The position numbers and the translations under genes are program-made. From the NCBI RefSeq assembly GCF_001685485.1, contig NZ_BDEL01000001.1:3283501-3347500 (forward strand): DNA of 64,000 nucleotides, given 5' to 3'. The stretch is from Formosa haliotis (GTDB lineage: Bacteria; Bacteroidota; Bacteroidia; Flavobacteriales; Flavobacteriaceae). Positions 9,832-18,190 of the stretch are shown in pieces. The notes under the pieces are model-generated. The model did no database searches and was not told the DNA's origin. It was given only the letters and a program-made list of their open reading frames with translations. How positions within the stretch are numbered: position 1 is the stretch's first letter; each line of letters begins with the position of its first letter.

Positions 9832-10998
9832 ATGAAAGAGAATCATTTTGAAACGGAAGCCATTAGAACACAAACAGAGCGTTCGCAATTTTTAGAACAT
9901 TCAACACCACTTTATTTAAGTTCGAGTTTTGTGTTCGAAGATGCCGAAGATATGCGTGCGTCTTTTACGGAAGAAAAAGATAGAAATATTTATAGCCGTT
10001 TTACAAATCCGAATACCTCAGAATTTGTAGAAAAAGTGTGTAAAATGGAAGGTGCAGAGGCAGGTTATGCATTTGCAACGGGTATGTCTGCTGTATTTTC
10101 AACATTTGCGGCGTTATTAAATAGCGGCGATCATATCGTATCGGCAAGTTCTGTGTTTGGATCTACGCACACCTTGTTTACTAAATATCTTCCGAAGTGG
10201 AATATAGAAACCTCTTACTTTAATGTAAAAGATGTAGATAAGATAGAGAGCTTAATCCAGCCTAACACCAAAATTTTGTACGCCGAAAGTCCTACCAACC
10301 CTGCCGTGGATATTTTAGATTTGGAGGTTTTAGGAAATATTGCTAAAAAGCATAATATTTTATTGGTAATAGACAATTGTTTTGCGACACCGTATTTACA
10401 ACAGCCTATAACGTTTGGAGCAGATATAGTGATTCATTCTGCAACAAAATTAATGGATGGTCAAGGTCGTGTTTTAGGAGGTGTAGCCGTAGGTCGTGCC
10501 GATTTAATTCGCGAAATCTACTTGTTTTCAAGAAATACTGGGCCTGCTTTATCGCCGTTTAATGCTTGGGTGTTATCTAAAAGTTTAGAAACTTTATCGG
10601 TTCGTGTCGATAAACATTGTGAAAATGCGGTAAAAGTAGCCGAGTTTTTAGAGGGGCATGAAAATGTGTCTTTAGTAAAATATCCGTTTTTAAAATCTCA
10701 TCCACAGTACGATATTGCGAAAAAGCAAATGAAACTAGGTGGAAATATTATTGCTTTTGAAGTAAAAGGAGGTGTAGAAGGAGGCCGTGCCTTTTTAAAT
10801 AAAATAAAAGTATTGTCTTTGTCTGCAAATTTAGGAGATACACGTACCATAGTTACGCACCCAGCCTCTACAACGCATAGTAAATTAAGCACGGAAGATA
10901 GAATGGAAACCGGAATATCTGATGGTTTAGTAAGAATTTCTGTAGGTTTAGAACATACAGATGATATTATTAACGATTTAAATCAGGCTTTAAATTAA
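9832..10998 (+). CDS. metZ: O-succinylhomoserine sulfhydrylase-like PLP enzyme (MetZ/MetB family)
   Basis: Cys/Met-metabolism PLP enzyme of 388 residues. Family landmarks: IYSRFTNPNTSEFVEKV near 53-69, YAESPTNPAVDILD near 150-163, VIDNCFATPYLQQP near 179-192, and the PLP lysine Lys206 in IHSATKLMDGQGR. It starts 5 bases after the homoserine dehydrogenase stop, so it is co-transcribed. Together with metY this gives two sulfhydrylase-type enzymes in one operon. The MetZ assignment rests on overall similarity to O-succinylhomoserine sulfhydrylases; cystathionine gamma-synthase or lyase activity cannot be excluded by reading. Since the upstream enzyme is MetX-like, O-acetylhomoserine may be the real substrate (inference). 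Confidence 0.82.
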   Translation: MKENHFETEAIRTQTERSQFLEHSTPLYLSSSFVFEDAEDMRASFTEEKDRNIYSRFTNPNTSEFVEKVCKMEGAEAGYAFATGMSAVFSTFAALLNSGDHIVSASSVFGSTHTLFTKYLPKWNIETSYFNVKDVDKIESLIQPNTKILYAESPTNPAVDILDLEVLGNIAKKHNILLVIDNCFATPYLQQPITFGADIVIHSATKLMDGQGRVLGGVAVGRADLIREIYLFSRNTGPALSPFNAWVLSKSLETLSVRVDKHCENAVKVAEFLEGHENVSLVKYPFLKSHPQYDIAKKQMKLGGNIIAFEVKGGVEGGRAFLNKIKVLSLSANLGDTRTIVTHPASTTHSKLSTEDRMETGISDGLVRISVGLEHTDDIINDLNQALN

Positions 10999-11024
10999 TT
11001 CTGAAAAAGGAGTATATTTGAACC

Positions 11025-11432
11025 ATGCTTTCAAAGAAAACCAAATACGGATTAAAAGCGCTTATCTTTTTAGCGCGTCAAGAAAACAGTACCCCTGTAC
11101 AGATTAGTGTGATTTCTAAAAGTGAAAATATTTCACAAAAATTTTTAGAAAGTATTCTATTAACATTAAGAAAAATAGGGGTATTGGGTTCTAAAAAAGG
11201 TAAAAATGGAGGTTATTATCTGCTAAAAGAACCTAAAGATATTAAAATGTCTTTAGTGATGCGCACTCTTGAAGGACCTATTGCTATGGTACCTTGCGTA
11301 AGTTTAAACTTCTACGAAAAATGCGACGATTGCCCAGACGAAACCCTTTGTGGGGTTCATACTTTAATGGCCGAAGTGCGCGATAAAACACTTGATATAT
11401 TCAATAACAAGTCGTTAGCTGATTTAGTGTAA
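11025..11432 (+). CDS. Rrf2-family transcriptional regulator with IscR-like cysteine cluster
   Basis: 135-residue winged-helix regulator beginning MLSKKTKYGLKALIFLAR, the typical Rrf2 N-terminus, with the recognition-helix region ISQKFLESILLTLRKIGVLGSKKGKNGGY. The C-terminal part has Cys91, Cys100, Cys103 and Cys109 with His112, close to the three-Cys/one-His [Fe-S] site of IscR, so a cluster or thiol sensor is plausible. It lies 26 bases after the sulfhydrylase gene and immediately before the sulfite-reduction genes. A role in controlling cysteine or sulfur assimilation, like CymR, is inferred from this position. Confidence 0.88.
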   Translation: MLSKKTKYGLKALIFLARQENSTPVQISVISKSENISQKFLESILLTLRKIGVLGSKKGKNGGYYLLKEPKDIKMSLVMRTLEGPIAMVPCVSLNFYEKCDDCPDETLCGVHTLMAEVRDKTLDIFNNKSLADLV

Positions 11433-11453
11433 TCAATTTTTTTTCAATTTATG

Positions 11454-11512
11454 TTTGCATATCTTAATAACATCCTATACATTTGTTGAATAATCTACTA
11501 GTCCGATAGGAT
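11454..11512 (+). promoter_or_regulatory. Candidate cysH promoter with overlapping inverted repeat
   Basis: TTTG (11454-11457), 20 bases, then TACATTTG (11478-11485): a good Bacteroidota promoter. A perfect inverted repeat, ATCCTAT (11472-11478) and ATAGGAT (11506-11512), overlaps the minus-7 element and the probable start site, which is a natural position for a repressor such as the adjacent Rrf2 protein. The pairing of regulator and site is inference. Confidence 0.5.
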
Positions 11513-11534
11513 TAAAGGAAGTAGAGTAAAATAG

Positions 11535-12167
11535 ATGGATATGTTGGATAGTACAATAGATATTTCATATTGGAATAAACAATTAAAAGATAAAACCCCT
11601 CAAGAAATTATTGAATGGGCTATCGCTTTAACAGATAATAGAATAGTAACAACTAGTTTTGGAGTGTATTCGGCCGTGTTGCTAAGTACGTTTGCAAAAC
11701 AAGATAAAGATATTAAGGTGATTTGGTGTGATACCTTATTTAATACACCAGATACTTACGAACATGCTAATAAATTAATAAATACATTCAATTTAAACGT
11801 TGAAAAATATGAGCCTTTGTTGAGTAAATCGGTAATTGATGCAACAATAGGAATCCCGGACGTAACCAGCCCAAAACATGCCGAATTTACAGAAGTTGTA
11901 AAGCTAGAGCCTTTTAGAAGAGCTCTAGCCGAGCAAGCTCCAGAGCTTTGGTTTACAAATATTCGTGTTAGACAAACCGAGTATAGAAAATCTAAAGATA
12001 TTTTAAGCTGGAGTAAAGAAGGTATATTAAAGGTGAGTCCGTTTTATTATTGGTCAGATGAAGATTTAGATGCTTATATAGAAGAACATAAGCTTCCTAA
12101 AAACCAATTTTATTTTGACCCTACCAAGGCATTACAAAATCGAGAGTGTGGAATTCACTTTCAATAA
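11535..12167 (+). CDS. cysH: Phosphoadenylyl-sulfate (PAPS/APS) reductase
   Basis: Reduces activated sulfate to sulfite, using thioredoxin-type electrons. The 210-residue protein has the PP-loop-like VTTSFGVYSAVLL near 38-50, the central RVRQTEYRKSKDI, SPFYYWSDEDLDAYI, and the C-terminal ECGIHFQ with the catalytic Cys205. The CC...CxxC [4Fe-4S] ligands of bacterial APS reductases are missing, which favours the cluster-free PAPS type, although substrate choice cannot be proved by eye. The genes for sulfate activation (cysD/cysN or sat) are not in this window. It is the first gene of the operon with sulfite reductase. Confidence 0.93.
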   Translation: MDMLDSTIDISYWNKQLKDKTPQEIIEWAIALTDNRIVTTSFGVYSAVLLSTFAKQDKDIKVIWCDTLFNTPDTYEHANKLINTFNLNVEKYEPLLSKSVIDATIGIPDVTSPKHAEFTEVVKLEPFRRALAEQAPELWFTNIRVRQTEYRKSKDILSWSKEGILKVSPFYYWSDEDLDAYIEEHKLPKNQFYFDPTKALQNRECGIHFQ

Positions 12168-12180
12168 ATGAAAAAGAATC

Positions 12181-14289
12181 ATGCAAAGTTTTAGATCAGA
12201 AATAGAGAATCCTGTAGTAGAGAAGGATATTATTGAATTAGAGAAAAAAATTCGCTTATTCAAGGAAGGAAGTCTTACCGATGAAAGTTTTAGAAGCTTA
12301 CGTTTAGCTCGTGGAATATACGGTCAGCGTCAAGAAGGCGTACAAATGATTCGTATTAAACTACCTTACGGAAAAGTAACGTCTAACCAATTGTTTAGAA
12401 TCTCTGATGTATCCGACCGTTTTTCAACAGGAAGATTACATATTACAACACGTCAAGATATACAAATTCATTATGTAAGTATTGACGATACACCAGAACT
12501 ATGGTCGCAATTAGAGCAAGACGATATTACTTTGCGTGAAGCCTGTGGTAATACAGTAAGAAATGTAACAGCAAGTGAAACAGCAGGTATCGACGTTAAC
12601 GAGCCTTTCGATGTTACGCCGTATGCCCATGCTACATTTCAATTCTTTTTACGTAACCCAATTTGTCAAGAAATGGGACGTAAATTTAAAATCTCGTTTT
12701 CATCTTCAGATGCAGATACGGCTTTAAGCTATATACACGATTTAGGATTTATTCCTAAAATTAATGATGGTGAACGCGGATTTAAAGTTTTGCTAGGAGG
12801 AGGTTTAGGATCTCAGCCAAGAAATGCAGATGTGATTTATGAGTTCTTACCAACCTATAAAATTATTCCTTTAATAGAAAGTGTATTACGTATTTTCGAT
12901 CGTCATGGTGAACGTGCAAGACGTATGAAAGCGCGTATGAAATTCTTAATTAAGGATGAAGGTTTAGATAAATTTTTAGAATTAGTTGAAGCTGAGCAAA
13001 AAGCCTTATCGGTAAAAGAATTTCATATTGAAGCAGAAGATGCCGTAATTCAATTTCCAAATGTCGAAGTGCCAACTGTAAATATAGCAGACGAGAATGC
13101 TTATAATACGTGGAGAGCTTTAAATGTAATTCCGCAAAAACAAGACGGTTTATATGCTATTGGAATTAAAGTAAAATTAGGTGATTTTTATACCGATAAA
13201 GCTAGAAAATTAGCAGCTTTAATTAGAGATTATGCTGCAGATGAATTACGCTTTTCTTTAAGACAAAACATTTTAATTCGTCACGTAAAAGAAGAATTAT
13301 TACCATTCTTTTATCAAGAATTAAAAGCTTTAGACTTTACAGATGCCGGATATAATGCAACTACAGATATTACTGCTTGTCCAGGAACAGATACTTGTAA
13401 CTTAGGAATTGCGAGTAGTACGGGAATGGCCGATGAGTTAGAGCGTGTGTTAACAGCAGAATATCCGCAATACATCAACAATCAAGATATTGCTATTAAA
13501 ATTAGTGGATGTATGAATGCTTGTGGGCAACACAATATGGCCCACATTGGTTTTCAAGGGATGTCTATTCGAACTAAAGATAAATTAGTTGCCCCAGCCG
13601 TACAAGTGTTACTTGGTGGTGGTGTTTTAGGAAATGGAGATGGACGTTTTGCAGATAAAGTAATTAAGTTACCGTCTAAAAGAGGACCGCAAGCTTTACG
13701 TTTAATTTTAGATGATTTTGAAGCTAACGGAAATCCAGGCGAATCGTTTTTAGAGTATTACGATCGTCGTGAAGGCCAAAAGTATTTTTACAATTTCTTA
13801 GTAGCCTTGTCTGATACAGATAATTTACAACCAAGCGATTTTCTTGATTGGGGAACGAATGAAGAGTACAAGCAAGAAGTAGGAGTAGGGGAATGTGCAG
13901 GTGTTGTTATTGATTTAGTAGCTACTTTATTACTTGAGGCTAAAGAAAAATTAGATAAAGCTGAAGAAGTTTTTGAAAATTCTACCCAATGGGCAGACGC
14001 CATTTACTTTGCATACACGGCGAATGTAAATGCAGCAAAAGCCTTATTGCTTTCAGAAAATGTGAAAACCAATTCTCAAGCTAATATTATAAAATTATTC
14101 GATGAGACTTTTATAGAAACTAATAAAATAACCTTATCAACAGAACAAAGTTTTTCAGATTTCGTATACGAAATCAATAAAAACGAACCAAGCAAAGAAT
14201 TTGCAACCACATATATTAACCAAACCAAAGCTTTCTTTAACACCATTGACGTTTTTAGATCACGTGAATTAGTCTATGCAAACAACTAA
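12181..14289 (+). CDS. Siroheme sulfite reductase with C-terminal helical (HEPN-like) extension
   Basis: Six-electron reduction of sulfite to sulfide. Nitrite/sulfite reductase ferredoxin-like halves are present (STGRLHITTRQDIQIHYV near 80, and a second copy near 330-360). The [4Fe-4S]-siroheme ligands are Cys400 and Cys406 (TACPGTDTCNLGI) and Cys444 and Cys448 (SGCMNACGQHN). A dissimilatory or nitrite role is less likely given cysH and cysE/cysM nearby. At 702 residues it is longer than usual: residues about 560-702 form an extra all-helical region (VVIDLVATLLLEAKEKL, YTANVNAAKALLLS) that resembles a HEPN-type bundle. The last 14 bases overlap the next gene. Confidence 0.9.
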   Translation: MQSFRSEIENPVVEKDIIELEKKIRLFKEGSLTDESFRSLRLARGIYGQRQEGVQMIRIKLPYGKVTSNQLFRISDVSDRFSTGRLHITTRQDIQIHYVSIDDTPELWSQLEQDDITLREACGNTVRNVTASETAGIDVNEPFDVTPYAHATFQFFLRNPICQEMGRKFKISFSSSDADTALSYIHDLGFIPKINDGERGFKVLLGGGLGSQPRNADVIYEFLPTYKIIPLIESVLRIFDRHGERARRMKARMKFLIKDEGLDKFLELVEAEQKALSVKEFHIEAEDAVIQFPNVEVPTVNIADENAYNTWRALNVIPQKQDGLYAIGIKVKLGDFYTDKARKLAALIRDYAADELRFSLRQNILIRHVKEELLPFFYQELKALDFTDAGYNATTDITACPGTDTCNLGIASSTGMADELERVLTAEYPQYINNQDIAIKISGCMNACGQHNMAHIGFQGMSIRTKDKLVAPAVQVLLGGGVLGNGDGRFADKVIKLPSKRGPQALRLILDDFEANGNPGESFLEYYDRREGQKYFYNFLVALSDTDNLQPSDFLDWGTNEEYKQEVGVGECAGVVIDLVATLLLEAKEKLDKAEEVFENSTQWADAIYFAYTANVNAAKALLLSENVKTNSQANIIKLFDETFIETNKITLSTEQSFSDFVYEINKNEPSKEFATTYINQTKAFFNTIDVFRSRELVYANN

Positions 14290-15055
14290 CAACATACCAA
14301 AATTATCGGTAGTAGGTGCAGGTCCGGGAGATCCAGATTTAATATCGCTTAAAGCAATTAAAGCCATAGAATCTGCAGATGTTATCCTGTACGACGCACT
14401 TATAAATGTTGACTTACTTAAATACGCTTCAACCACTACAGAAGTTATTTTTGTCGGGAAACGCAAAGGATGTTACGCATATCAACAAGAACAAATTAAT
14501 GAGCTTATTGTACAGCGTGCAAGAAGCTTTGGGCATGTGGTTCGCTTAAAAGGCGGAGACCCTTTTGTTTTTGGACGTGGTGCAGAAGAAATCGAGTATG
14601 CAAAATTAAATGGTCTTAAAGTCGATGTTATTCCAGGAATGTCATCTGCTTTATCGGTACCAACAAGTCAAGGTATTCCGTTAACCAAGCGGGGTGTTTC
14701 CCAAAGTTTTTGGGTGATTACAGGAACCACTAAAAACCATGAAATCTCTAGCGATATCGCTTTAGCAGCCAAATCGTCTGCAACAGTTGTTATCTTAATG
14801 GGAATGAGTAAACTGCCAGAAATTGTTCAATTATTCGTAAACGAAAATAAACATGAACTTCCTATAGCAGTAATACAAAACGGAACCTATGCCAACGAAA
14901 AGATAGGAGTTGGTACCATTAATTCTATTCAAGATGTTGTTGCTAACCAAGGTTTAAGCGCTCCAGCCATTATTGTTATTGGAGAGGTGGTTAACGAGCG
15001 CATGGCATTAGATCGAATTAAAACAGAGTTACACGCGTTAAAACCCGCGTTATAA
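14276..15055 (+). CDS. cobA: Uroporphyrinogen-III C-methyltransferase (siroheme synthesis)
   Basis: SAM-dependent methylation of uroporphyrinogen III to precorrin-2, the first step toward siroheme needed by the sulfite reductase encoded just before it. 259 residues, normal for a single-domain SUMT. Motifs: VVGAGPGDPDLISLKAI near 12-28, DVILYDALIN, VRLKGGDPFVFGRG, and PGMSSALSVPTSQGIPLTKRG. The start codon lies inside the sulfite reductase gene (14-base overlap), indicating coupled translation. The dehydrogenase/ferrochelatase activity of siroheme synthase is not fused here. Confidence 0.95.
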   Translation: MQTTNNIPKLSVVGAGPGDPDLISLKAIKAIESADVILYDALINVDLLKYASTTTEVIFVGKRKGCYAYQQEQINELIVQRARSFGHVVRLKGGDPFVFGRGAEEIEYAKLNGLKVDVIPGMSSALSVPTSQGIPLTKRGVSQSFWVITGTTKNHEISSDIALAAKSSATVVILMGMSKLPEIVQLFVNENKHELPIAVIQNGTYANEKIGVGTINSIQDVVANQGLSAPAIIVIGEVVNERMALDRIKTELHALKPAL

Positions 15056-15095
15056 AATATATTAAAATCGTTATTTTCAGTAAAATTTTTTAAAA

Positions 15096-16145
15096 ATGAT
15101 AAAAACAGATATACTAATAATAGGAGCAGGACCGACAGGATTATTCACTGTTTTTGAAGCAGGATTATTAAAGTTGAAATGTCATTTAATTGATGCTTTA
15201 CCACAAGCTGGTGGGCAATGTTCAGAACTTTATCCTAAAAAACCGATATACGACATTCCTGGATTTCCAGAAATTTTAGCAGGAGATCTTACAACAAATT
15301 TGTTGGAGCAAGGAAAACAGTTTGAGCCTGGATTTACTTTAGGCGAACGTGCAGAAACTATAGAGAAACAAGACGATGGATCTTTCATTGTAACTACAAA
15401 TAAAGGAACAAAACATCAAGCTCCAGTTGTGGCTATTGCTGGTGGATTAGGGTCTTTCGAGCCTAGAAAACCATTAATAGAAAACATTGAAAAATACGAA
15501 GACCACGGGGTAGATTACTTTATTAAAGATCCAGAAAAATATAGAAATAAACGTGTGGTTATTTCTGGAGGAGGAGATTCGGCACTAGATTGGAGTATCT
15601 TCTTAGCCGATATCGCTTCAGAAGTAACACTTATTCACAGACGTAACGAATTCCGTGGTGCCTTAGATTCAGTAGAAAAAGTGCAAGAATTAAAATTACT
15701 TGGAAAGATTAATTTAGTTACACCGGCAGAAGTTACAGGTGTGTTAGGAGACGATCATATCGAAGGGGTTACAGTTACTAAAGGAGAGGAAGAATTTCAA
15801 ATAGATACAGATTTCTTTATACCATTATTCGGGTTATCGCCAAAATTAGGCCCTATTGGAAATTGGGGACTAGAAATCGTGAAAAATGCGATTAAAGTAG
15901 ATACTGTAGATTATCAAACAAATATTCCTGGAATCTTCGCAATAGGAGATGTAAACACTTACGAGGGCAAATTAAAACTAATTCTTTGTGGCTTCCATGA
16001 GGCAACTTTAATGTGTCAATCGGCTTATAAAATTATTAATCCAGGGAAGAAATATGTGCTAAAATATACAACAGTAAGTGGTATTGACGGATTCGACGGA
16101 TCTAGAAAAGAAGCACCAAAGGCAGTTGTACAAGCCATAGTATAA
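15096..16145 (+). CDS. Ferredoxin--NADP reductase, thioredoxin-reductase-like type
   Basis: FAD- and NADPH-binding flavoprotein of 349 residues. The FAD site is IIGAGPTGLFTVFEAGL at the N-terminus with GGQCSELYPKKPIYDIPGFP, and the NADP site is VISGGGDSALDWS. The redox-active CxxC of thioredoxin reductase is absent, as expected for the homodimeric ferredoxin-NADP reductase family. It lies 40 bases after the siroheme gene and probably supplies reduced ferredoxin to the sulfite reductase (inference from context). C-terminal SGIDGFDGSRKEAP is intact. Confidence 0.9.
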   Translation: MIKTDILIIGAGPTGLFTVFEAGLLKLKCHLIDALPQAGGQCSELYPKKPIYDIPGFPEILAGDLTTNLLEQGKQFEPGFTLGERAETIEKQDDGSFIVTTNKGTKHQAPVVAIAGGLGSFEPRKPLIENIEKYEDHGVDYFIKDPEKYRNKRVVISGGGDSALDWSIFLADIASEVTLIHRRNEFRGALDSVEKVQELKLLGKINLVTPAEVTGVLGDDHIEGVTVTKGEEEFQIDTDFFIPLFGLSPKLGPIGNWGLEIVKNAIKVDTVDYQTNIPGIFAIGDVNTYEGKLKLILCGFHEATLMCQSAYKIINPGKKYVLKYTTVSGIDGFDGSRKEAPKAVVQAIV

Positions 16146-16220
16146 AATCTTGATTTTAAATTAGTCGTTTATTAAAATTGACTGTAAATTAGTTGAAATT
16201 AATTCGACTGTTAATGTATT

Positions 16221-16263
16221 CATGTTGACTTTTATTTTTTAGGAAATAACAAAGGTCAACATG
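16221..16263 (+). promoter_or_regulatory. Nine-base-pair inverted repeat upstream of cysE
   Basis: CATGTTGAC (16221-16229) and GTCAACATG (16255-16263) are perfect inverted copies separated by 25 bases, 28 bases before the cysE start. No T-run follows directly, so an operator or an RNA hairpin affecting cysE-cysM is more likely than a terminator. Function unproven. Confidence 0.4.
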
Positions 16264-16291
16264 ATTGCGTTAAAATAAAAGGCATTTTTTT

Positions 16292-17059
16292 ATGATAGAA
16301 GATCCAAAATTGCAAAATAAATTAGTTTCAAAAATCTATAATGTTCGTCTGAAAGATTCTATTGCAACCTTCACTAAGCATCTGTTTTATGTGATGTTTG
16401 ATGATGAACCGGCTTCAGAATTACAACATTTAGAAAACCTGTTTTTAGAAATGGGTAGAAAATTAGACATCGATAATGCTTTCGAAATTTGGGAAACCTT
16501 CAAGTTTAATTTGCCAGCCATTAGACGGCGATTAGATTTAGACGCTATTGCTATCGAAAAAAACGATCCCGCAGCTAAAAGTTTAGAAGAAGTTTATTTG
16601 GCTTATCCCGGTTTTTATGCCATTGCCATTTACAGATTAAGTCATGATTTATTGAACTTTAACGTGCCAATAATTCCTAGAATGATGAGTGAATATGCGC
16701 ATGGTGTTACCGGTACAGATATTCATCCAGGGGCACAAATAGGAGATTCCTTTTTTATAGATCACGCCACCGGAATTGTAATAGGAGAGACTTCGGTTAT
16801 TAAAAATAATGTAAAAATCTATCAAGGGGTAACTTTAGGAGGCGTTCAGGTTAAAAAAAGTTTATCGGCCACCAAAAGGCACCCAACTATAGAAGATAAT
16901 GTTATTATTTATGCGAATGCAACTATTTTAGGGGGAGATGTAGTTATTGGAGCCGATAGTATAATTGGAGCCAATGTATGTGTTACGGTATCTATCCCAG
17001 AAAATTCGATTGTAACTTATCAAAAGGAATTTAATTTAAGATCTAGAAATGATGTTTAA
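16292..17059 (+). CDS. cysE: Serine O-acetyltransferase
   Basis: Transfers acetyl from acetyl-CoA to L-serine, giving O-acetylserine for cysteine synthesis. 255 residues: an N-terminal helical domain followed by a left-handed parallel beta-helix of hexapeptide repeats (TDIHPGAQIGDSFFIDHATGIVIGE region, then VKIYQGVTLGGVQV and NVIIYANATILGGDVVIG). His in DHATG and in MMSEYAHGVTG match the catalytic histidine regions. Its 3' end overlaps cysM by 11 bases, so enzyme and partner are co-translated, in line with a CysE-cysteine synthase complex. Confidence 0.94.
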   Translation: MIEDPKLQNKLVSKIYNVRLKDSIATFTKHLFYVMFDDEPASELQHLENLFLEMGRKLDIDNAFEIWETFKFNLPAIRRRLDLDAIAIEKNDPAAKSLEEVYLAYPGFYAIAIYRLSHDLLNFNVPIIPRMMSEYAHGVTGTDIHPGAQIGDSFFIDHATGIVIGETSVIKNNVKIYQGVTLGGVQVKKSLSATKRHPTIEDNVIIYANATILGGDVVIGADSIIGANVCVTVSIPENSIVTYQKEFNLRSRNDV

Positions 17060-17945
17060 ATCTGAAAGTATTTTAGATAAAATAGGGAACACTCCTTTGG
17101 TAGAAGTTACGCGTTTAACTAACAAACCTAATGTTAGGTTATTTTTGAAATTGGAAGGAAATAATCCTGGAGGAAGTGTAAAAGATCGTGCGGCATTTAA
17201 TATGATAAGCGAAGCTTTAAAACGCGGCGATATAAAAGAAGGCGATACCTTAGTGGAAGCCACTAGCGGAAATACAGGAATTGCTTTAGCATTTATAGCG
17301 CCCTTATTGGGTGTAAATATGGTATTAATTATGCCAGAAAACTCTACCGAAGAACGTATTAAAACGATGCGTGCTTACGGTGCAGAACTTATTTTAACGC
17401 CAACCGAAATTGGCATTGAAGGTGCTAGAGATTTGGCGATTAAATTAAATAAGGAGAAAGGCTACTTTTTATTAAATCAGTTTTCTAATCCAGATAACTG
17501 GAAGGCGCACTATAAAACTACAGGTCCAGAAATTTGGGAAGCCACAGCGGGCGAAATCTCTCATTTTGTATCGGCTATGGGCACTACGGGAACCATAATG
17601 GGGGTGTCTACATTTTTAAAAGAAAAAAATAAAGCCATTACTATAGTTGGAGCACAACCTACAGACGATGCTAAAATTCCGGGTATTCGTAAATGGCCTG
17701 AAGCCTATTTACCTGAGATTTTCGATAAATCTAAAGTCGATCAAGTTGTGGAAGTTAGCGAACAAGAAGCCAAAGCTATGACACAAAGACTAGCAAGAGA
17801 AGTTGGAATTTTTGGAGGTATGAGTAGTGGTGGTGCCGTTGCAAGCGCTTTAAAAGTTATAGAAAATTTAGAATCGGGAGTTGTGGTTGCAGTAATTTGC
17901 GATCGCGGCGATCGTTACTTATCTTCTCCTTTATTCGAGAATTAA
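17049..17945 (+). CDS. cysM: Cysteine synthase (O-acetylserine sulfhydrylase, CysM type)
   Basis: PLP enzyme that forms cysteine from O-acetylserine and sulfide. 298 residues, in the CysM size range. Key elements: PLP lysine Lys45 in NPGGSVKDRAAFNM, the phosphate/substrate loop EATSGNTGIALAF near 70-82, SAMGTTGTIMGVSTFLKE and GGMSSGGAVASALK. Two ATG codons in tandem (17049 and 17052) are possible starts. It overlaps cysE, and ends the sulfur-reduction block; the second SAM riboswitch starts 80 bases downstream. Confidence 0.94.
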   Translation: MMFKSESILDKIGNTPLVEVTRLTNKPNVRLFLKLEGNNPGGSVKDRAAFNMISEALKRGDIKEGDTLVEATSGNTGIALAFIAPLLGVNMVLIMPENSTEERIKTMRAYGAELILTPTEIGIEGARDLAIKLNKEKGYFLLNQFSNPDNWKAHYKTTGPEIWEATAGEISHFVSAMGTTGTIMGVSTFLKEKNKAITIVGAQPTDDAKIPGIRKWPEAYLPEIFDKSKVDQVVEVSEQEAKAMTQRLAREVGIFGGMSSGGAVASALKVIENLESGVVVAVICDRGDRYLSSPLFEN

Positions 17946-18024
17946 AGTATTAATTAGTCATAAAATGCTGTAAATAAAAAATTATTACTTTTATTTGCAA
18001 CTAAGTTCATAACCATATTAATTC

Positions 18025-18138
18025 GTTATCACGAAAGGCAGAGGGAATAGACCCGGTGAAGCCTTAGCAACCCTTTACCACACTTAAAGAAGGTGCTACA
18101 TTCTACTCAATGAAACTATTTTCAAAGGGCCAGATAAC
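18025..18138 (+). ncRNA. SAM-I (S-box) riboswitch upstream of metH
   Basis: Second S-box in the window. P1 pairs GTTATC (18025-18030) with GATAAC (18133-18138). The core shows ACGAAAGGCAGAGGGA, GACCCGGTGAAGCCTTAGCAACC and GAAGGTGCTACATTC. The core GACCCG...TTAGCAACCCTTT is almost identical to the metY copy, and the two leaders also share sequence upstream of P1. It lies 52 bases before the first metH gene, so SAM should limit methionine-synthase expression. No strong terminator follows; control may be translational or by a weak AT hairpin. Confidence 0.94.
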
Positions 18139-18190
18139 CCAAGAAAAATTCCTTTCTTTCCTGATGACATATTGATATAAAACATCAAAC

